A DNA stretch of 7,975 bases, from contig JAEXTB010000078.1 in the NCBI GenBank assembly GCA_023453725.1, positions 1 through 7,975 on the forward strand, written 5' to 3'. Each line of letters opens with the position of its first letter. The stretch's first letter is position 1. Below are positions 5,529-7,975 of this stretch, one piece after another. The notes beneath the pieces were generated by a model. The model saw only the letters and a list, made by a program, of their open reading frames with translations, did no database searches and had not been told where the DNA came from. The stretch comes from Bacillota bacterium. Its GTDB lineage: Bacteria > Bacillota > Clostridia > Christensenellales > CAG-138. Made by a program: the position numbers and the translations under genes.

Positions 5529-6692
5529 ATGAAAAGCAACAAGCATCACTTATGGATTTACCAATTTTTCCGCCACCCAGTCAAACTGTTTTTGAAGCTG
5601 CGCTTTGGATATACCGGCAGAAAAGAAAAAGCCATTCCGACTCCCAGCATCGTACTTGCAAACCATACCACCAATTACGATCCGCTGATGGTGGCAACAA
5701 GCTATTCTCAGCACATGTACTTTGTCGCGGGTGAGCATGTATTCCGCGCGGGTCTGGCCTCCAAGCTGCTACGCACCTTTTTCGCTCCCATTTCCCGCGT
5801 GAAGGGAACAACGGACGCGCGGACTGTTATGGAAATACTCCGAAGCATTCACGCGGGCTACAACGTATGCATTTTTGCGGAGGGAAACCGCACGTATAAC
5901 GGCCTGACCTGCGACATCCTGCCCTCTACGGGTAAGCTTGTACGCGCAAGCGGCGCTACGCTCGTTACCTACCGCATTGAGGGCGGATATTTTGCTTCCC
6001 CCCGCTGGTCCAAGACACTCCGGCGGGGTAAAATGCTTGGGCACGAAGTTGCCCGCTATTCTGCAGATCAGCTCAAAGCCATGACCAATGAGGAAGTCAA
6101 CACCATCATCAAGCGTGACTTATATGAGGACGCATATGCCCGCCAGCAAACGGAGCACACGCGTTTTACTGGCAAACGTTTGGCGGAGGGCATTGAAGCA
6201 GGGCTTTTCCTGTGCCCCTCCTGCTTACGCGTAGGCACCCTGGTTGGCAAAGACGACCGGTTTTCCTGCAGCTGCGGATTAAACGGCCGTTATACGGAAT
6301 ACGGCATGCTAGAAGGCGCTTCCCTGCCCTTTTCCACCGTAACCGAGTGGGATCTCTGGCAGTCTGAAACATTCTTTACGCGCGCACGAAACGCATCCAG
6401 TGACGAGTTGCTGTTTGAGGATACACAGCAGCAATTGATTTTACTAAGTTCCAACGCCAAACTGCTCGCCGAAGGAACGTTGCGGATGTATGGCGACCGG
6501 TTCTGTATTGGCGAACACTGCATGGCGCTTCATGACATTGCCAACCTTGCCATACACGGGCGAATGACAATCGTATTCAGCACCCAGGATGGCCAGTATT
6601 ACGAACTGAAATCCGCGATCGATCGCAGCGCCCCCAAGTATGATATCGCCTGGCGGGCGTGTCTGGAGCGGGAACGCCTCACAACTCAATAA
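5529..6692 (+). CDS. PlsC-type 1-acylglycerol-3-phosphate acyltransferase with C-terminal zinc ribbon
   Basis: A 387-residue protein. The first ~200 residues are a lysophospholipid/glycerophosphate acyltransferase domain, expected to transfer a fatty acyl group to lysophosphatidate or a similar acceptor at the inner face of the membrane. Motifs seen: NHTTNYD (45-51, the catalytic HX4D with His46 and Asp51), FAEGNRT (116-122, the acceptor-phosphate FPEGxR motif with Pro replaced by Ala), and LPSTGKLVRASGATLV (131-146, the later motif region). After residue 200 there is an extension not found in PlsC: a likely zinc ribbon C229-x2-C232-x14-C247-x-C249, then about 130 residues of mixed beta character without recognised motifs (GTLRMYGDRFCIG, FSTQDGQYYELK). 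PlsC proteins are commonly near 200-250 residues, so the extension is large. It stands alone between two terminators. The acceptor substrate is not certain. Confidence 0.9.
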   Translation: MKSNKHHLWIYQFFRHPVKLFLKLRFGYTGRKEKAIPTPSIVLANHTTNYDPLMVATSYSQHMYFVAGEHVFRAGLASKLLRTFFAPISRVKGTTDARTVMEILRSIHAGYNVCIFAEGNRTYNGLTCDILPSTGKLVRASGATLVTYRIEGGYFASPRWSKTLRRGKMLGHEVARYSADQLKAMTNEEVNTIIKRDLYEDAYARQQTEHTRFTGKRLAEGIEAGLFLCPSCLRVGTLVGKDDRFSCSCGLNGRYTEYGMLEGASLPFSTVTEWDLWQSETFFTRARNASSDELLFEDTQQQLILLSSNAKLLAEGTLRMYGDRFCIGEHCMALHDIANLAIHGRMTIVFSTQDGQYYELKSAIDRSAPKYDIAWRACLERERLTTQ

Positions 6693-6707
6693 GTTCATTG
6701 AAAAAGT

Positions 6708-6745
6708 AAGCCTGATTTGAGTAGTAGTTCAAATCAGGCTTTTTT
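6708..6745 (+). terminator. Strong terminator shared by convergent genes
   Basis: A perfect 13-bp stem, AAGCCTGATTTGA (6708-6720) with TCAAATCAGGCTT (6729-6741), loop GTAGTAGT, followed by T residues through 6745. Read on the minus strand the stem is followed by ACTTTTT, so it can probably also terminate the metallo-hydrolase gene, whose stop codon is at 6762-6764. Confidence 0.95.
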
Positions 6746-6761
6746 ATCGCGTATTATACAC

Positions 6762-7412
6762 TTATTGCTGCTGAAGTTCTTGTAATACCCTCTTAAAAAT
6801 CTCCTTTGGAAGCACAACATTGTGCCCGGAAACGCAGGTATCAAAATCGATCTGCTGATACTTGAGAACGGTATCCATATATACCTGCATTTGAGTATCG
6901 ATATTGGGTACGATCTCGTCTAAATTATCGCCGATGTTGTCGCCAACGTCCAGGACCTTCTCTACTTCGTCAAGCACGCTGATAGAATCAATCGTGTGCC
7001 CGGGCGTATAGAATATCCTGATTTTATCATCCGGAAAATACAACCCGTCTTCAAACACCAAATTGGGGAGGCATAACCTTGCTTCCCCTTTGATAAACTG
7101 CTGATGCTTGTTGATTGTCTCTTCCCAGTTTTCTGCAATGAGTTCCCTGCAACGCGTATGAGATATGATAGTATGGCCCGCAAATACGTGGTTTCCCCAT
7201 ACATGGTCCCAGTGGTGGTGTGTATTGATCACAACCACTGGTTTTCCATTGTCTTCCAAATATGCTTTGATCGGCGCGATGCTCAGGGACCCCAAGCCTG
7301 TATCAATGAGATAATTGTATTGATCCCCGATAATCAGGTGGATGTTTAAATCCCAATCCGTAACGGGAAATCTGAATACAATGTTCCTGTTTTTTATTTT
7401 TTCAATTTTCAT
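6762..7412 (-). CDS. MBL-fold metallo-hydrolase, substrate unknown
   Basis: A 216-residue metallo-beta-lactamase-fold protein with the full set of metal ligands: HHHWDH (65-70, the HxHxDH motif with His65, His67, Asp69, His70), His139 in YTPGHT (135-140), Asp158 in DVGDN (155-159) and His197 in SGHN (195-198). An N-terminal NYLIDTGLG (33-41) is the usual strand and turn before the motif. Such an active site normally holds two metal ions and hydrolyses esters, thioesters, lactones or phosphodiesters; nothing visible narrows the substrate. No signal peptide, so it is probably cytosolic. The frame extends upstream to a GTG at 7496, but GAGG (7418-7421) 5 nt before the ATG at 7412 supports the shorter protein. 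Lines sampled by hand are about 40-45% G+C, clearly below dnaX (about 60%), which hints at a different history. Neighbours give no functional clue. Confidence 0.9.
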   Translation of the reverse strand: MKIEKIKNRNIVFRFPVTDWDLNIHLIIGDQYNYLIDTGLGSLSIAPIKAYLEDNGKPVVVINTHHHWDHVWGNHVFAGHTIISHTRCRELIAENWEETINKHQQFIKGEARLCLPNLVFEDGLYFPDDKIRIFYTPGHTIDSISVLDEVEKVLDVGDNIGDNLDEIVPNIDTQMQVYMDTVLKYQQIDFDTCVSGHNVVLPKEIFKRVLQELQQQ

Positions 7413-7447
7413 GACTACCTCGCAGCCGTATAAGTATATCTGAATAA

Positions 7448-7476
7448 ATTCTACAGTATTGGGCGCAAAATGGAAA
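7448..7476 (-). promoter_or_regulatory. Possible SigA promoter for the metallo-hydrolase gene
   Basis: On the minus strand, TTTCCA (7476-7471), a 17-nt spacer and TAGAAT (7453-7448). The -10 box is 5 of 6 and the -35 box 4 of 6. Transcription would start near 7441, about 30 nt before the ATG at 7412. Confidence 0.5.
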
Positions 7477-7496
7477 GAAGCTCTAAACAAAAGCAC

Positions 7497-7631
7497 CGGC
7501 GGCTCGTATTTTTTGTTGAAACAGCACCGCTTACATCCGGAACAAGGCGCCTATTATAACGCGGCGGCAGAACGTGACTGCGGAAAGAGGCGTATAGGCC
7601 TGAGCGGGAGACCTGTTGGGTCGAAATGAAA
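7497..7631 (-). other. Spacer between the metallo-hydrolase promoter and the microprotein terminator
   Basis: No credible coding frame with a ribosome-binding site was found on either strand. The only notable element is a perfect TATAAT on the minus strand (7558-7553), but the best -35 near it (CAGTCA at 16-nt spacing) matches only 3 of 6. It could be an upstream promoter for the metallo-hydrolase with a leader of about 135 nt, or chance. Confidence 0.3.
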
Positions 7632-7656
7632 AGGCTTGCCGAATAAGGGCAAGCCT
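7632..7656 (-). terminator. Terminator after the cysteine-rich microprotein gene
   Basis: AGGCTTGCC and GGCAAGCCT form a perfect 9-bp stem (7656-7648 with 7640-7632) around a 7-nt loop. On the minus strand the stem runs into TTTTCATTTC, a U-rich tract; on the plus strand it is followed by AATGG. It therefore terminates minus-strand transcription, starting 13 nt after the stop codon at 7670-7672. Confidence 0.8.
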
Positions 7657-7669
7657 AATGGTCCATCTG

Positions 7670-7759
7670 TTAACGGCGTCTGCAGCCGCAGTTGCATCTG
7701 CGTTTGCCACAGCAGGAGCAAACGGCAGCAACGGCCAATAAGGGTAAAAGGCAGCTCAT
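7670..7759 (-). CDS. Cysteine-rich 29-residue microprotein
   Basis: A short minus-strand frame of 29 codons plus TAA. The peptide begins MSCLLPLLAVAAV, a hydrophobic stretch, and continues into a Cys/Arg-rich tail: CSCCGKR (14-20), RCNCGC (21-26) and a closing RRR. Seven of 29 residues are Cys (positions 3, 14, 16, 17, 22, 24, 26). Support for it being a gene: AGGAAGTG (7773-7766) matches the anti-Shine-Dalgarno sequence AGGAGGTG at 7 of 8 positions and lies 6 nt before the ATG, and a perfect terminator hairpin begins 13 nt after the stop. I do not recognise the family. The layout could suit a membrane-associated metal- or disulfide-binding peptide, or a small sporulation/coat component; both are inference. 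It is not the SCIFF ranthipeptide precursor, which lacks this hydrophobic start and spacing. Confidence 0.65.
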   Translation of the reverse strand: MSCLLPLLAVAAVCSCCGKRRCNCGCRRR

Positions 7760-7783
7760 AATCTTCACTTCCTGTCATGTATT

Positions 7784-7801
7784 GCCACAACAAAGCGTGG
7801 C
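7784..7801 (-). other. Small hairpin in the microprotein mRNA leader
   Basis: GCCAC (7801-7797 on the minus strand) pairs with GTGGC (7788-7784) around an 8-nt loop, between the putative promoter and the ribosome-binding site at 7773-7766. It has no T-run and so is not a terminator. Confidence 0.3.
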
Positions 7802-7811
7802 AGAGACAGTA

Positions 7812-7839
7812 TATATTATGTCACTCTTGAACTATGCGT
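7812..7839 (-). promoter_or_regulatory. Possible SigK-like promoter for the microprotein
   Basis: On the minus strand, AC (7839-7838), a 17-nt spacer and CATAATATA (7820-7812), which fits the mother-cell SigK pattern AC-N16/17-CATAnnnTA. Transcription would start near 7805, about 45 nt before the ATG. No SigA -35 box was found at the right distance from the overlapping CATAAT or TATACT. The consensus is short and the region AT-rich, so chance is a real alternative. Confidence 0.35.
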
Positions 7840-7867
7840 GAAATAGGCAACAATATAGGCCGATTAT

Positions 7868-7900
7868 AAAAGCAGAAACCCCCTAAAATAGGGGGTTTCT
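7868..7900 (-). terminator. Terminator after tRNA-Arg
   Basis: A perfect 12-bp stem, AGAAACCCCCTA and TAGGGGGTTTCT (7900-7889 and 7885-7874; the stem reads the same on both strands), with a 3-nt loop. On the minus strand it is followed by GCTTTTATAA. It begins directly after the encoded CCA end of the tRNA. Confidence 0.9.
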
Positions 7901-7901
7901 T

Positions 7902-7975
7902 TGGCGCGCCCGACACGATTCGAACGTGCGACCTACAGAGTCGGAGTCTGTCGCTCTATCCAACTGGGCTACGGG
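7902..7975 (-). tRNA. tRNA-Arg(CCG), 5' end cut by the window edge
   Basis: The minus strand folds as a tRNA lacking only its first three bases, which lie outside the window. Acceptor: CCCG in the window pairs with the inner part of CGGGCGC, implying a GCGCCCG 5' strand. D arm: GCCC/GAGC with loop AGTTGGATA. Anticodon arm: ACAGA/TCTGT with loop CTCCGAC, anticodon CCG at 7944-7942. Variable loop AGGTC; T arm GCACG/CGTGT with loop TTCGAAT; discriminator G and encoded CCA (7904-7902). The full length would be 77 nt. It reads the arginine codon CGG. The acceptor and T loop closely resemble E. coli tRNA-Arg(CCG). The D stem has one C·A mismatch where many tRNA-Arg have a T-A pair. Confidence 0.97.

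Noticed and set aside
7604..7625. Short inverted repeat GACC/GGTC in the spacer as a possible small RNA on the plus strand
   Set aside because: The stem is only 4 bp, there is no convincing promoter, and the next hairpin lacks a T-run on the plus strand.
7902..7975. tRNA 3' end as an integration (att) site
   Set aside because: No second copy of the tRNA 3' sequence and no integrase were found in the window; only the right part of any such element could be visible here.

Overview
The window looks like a chromosomal segment of a low-to-moderate G+C Firmicute, most likely a member of the class Clostridia. The evidence is the gene order dnaX – ybaB/yaaK – recR (the classic Bacillota replication/repair cluster), purine-rich Shine-Dalgarno sites before nearly every gene, SigA-type promoters with extended -10 elements, and a tRNA with an encoded CCA end. 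Lines counted by hand give about 60% G+C in dnaX and about 40-45% in the metallo-hydrolase gene near the right end. No phage, IS, CRISPR or classical defence genes are visible.

Layout from left to right: (1) a minus-strand PLP-dependent class I/II aminotransferase (2-1189), divergent from (2) the plus-strand cluster dnaX (1395-3113), ybaB/ebfC (3197-3535) and recR (3540-4139). This cluster has a SigA promoter in front of dnaX, a second internal one in front of ybaB, and a modest terminator after recR. (3) A lipoprotein of unknown function (4328-5359) with two similar domains. It is preceded by a good match to an ECF-sigma promoter and by a hairpin-containing leader, and is closed by a strong terminator. 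(4) A PlsC-type acyltransferase with a C-terminal zinc-ribbon extension (5529-6692), ending in a 13-bp terminator shared with the convergent gene. (5) A minus-strand MBL-fold metallo-hydrolase (6762-7412). (6) A short cysteine-rich microprotein gene on the minus strand (7670-7759), with its own Shine-Dalgarno site, terminator and a possible sporulation (SigK-like) promoter. (7) A tRNA-Arg(CCG) gene running off the right edge on the minus strand, followed by its terminator.

Functionally, DnaX (clamp-loader subunit), YbaB (nucleoid-associated protein) and RecR (recombination mediator) form a DNA replication/repair unit. The other genes look like independent transcription units: amino-acid metabolism, envelope (lipoprotein and phospholipid acylation) and an orphan hydrolase. 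Most of the window is ordinary core genome. The less ordinary parts are the seven-cysteine 29-residue peptide gene, the putative ECF-controlled two-domain lipoprotein, and the acyltransferase/zinc-ribbon fusion. Several coding starts are placed downstream of the longest possible open frame because a clear Shine-Dalgarno site sits inside the longer frame.
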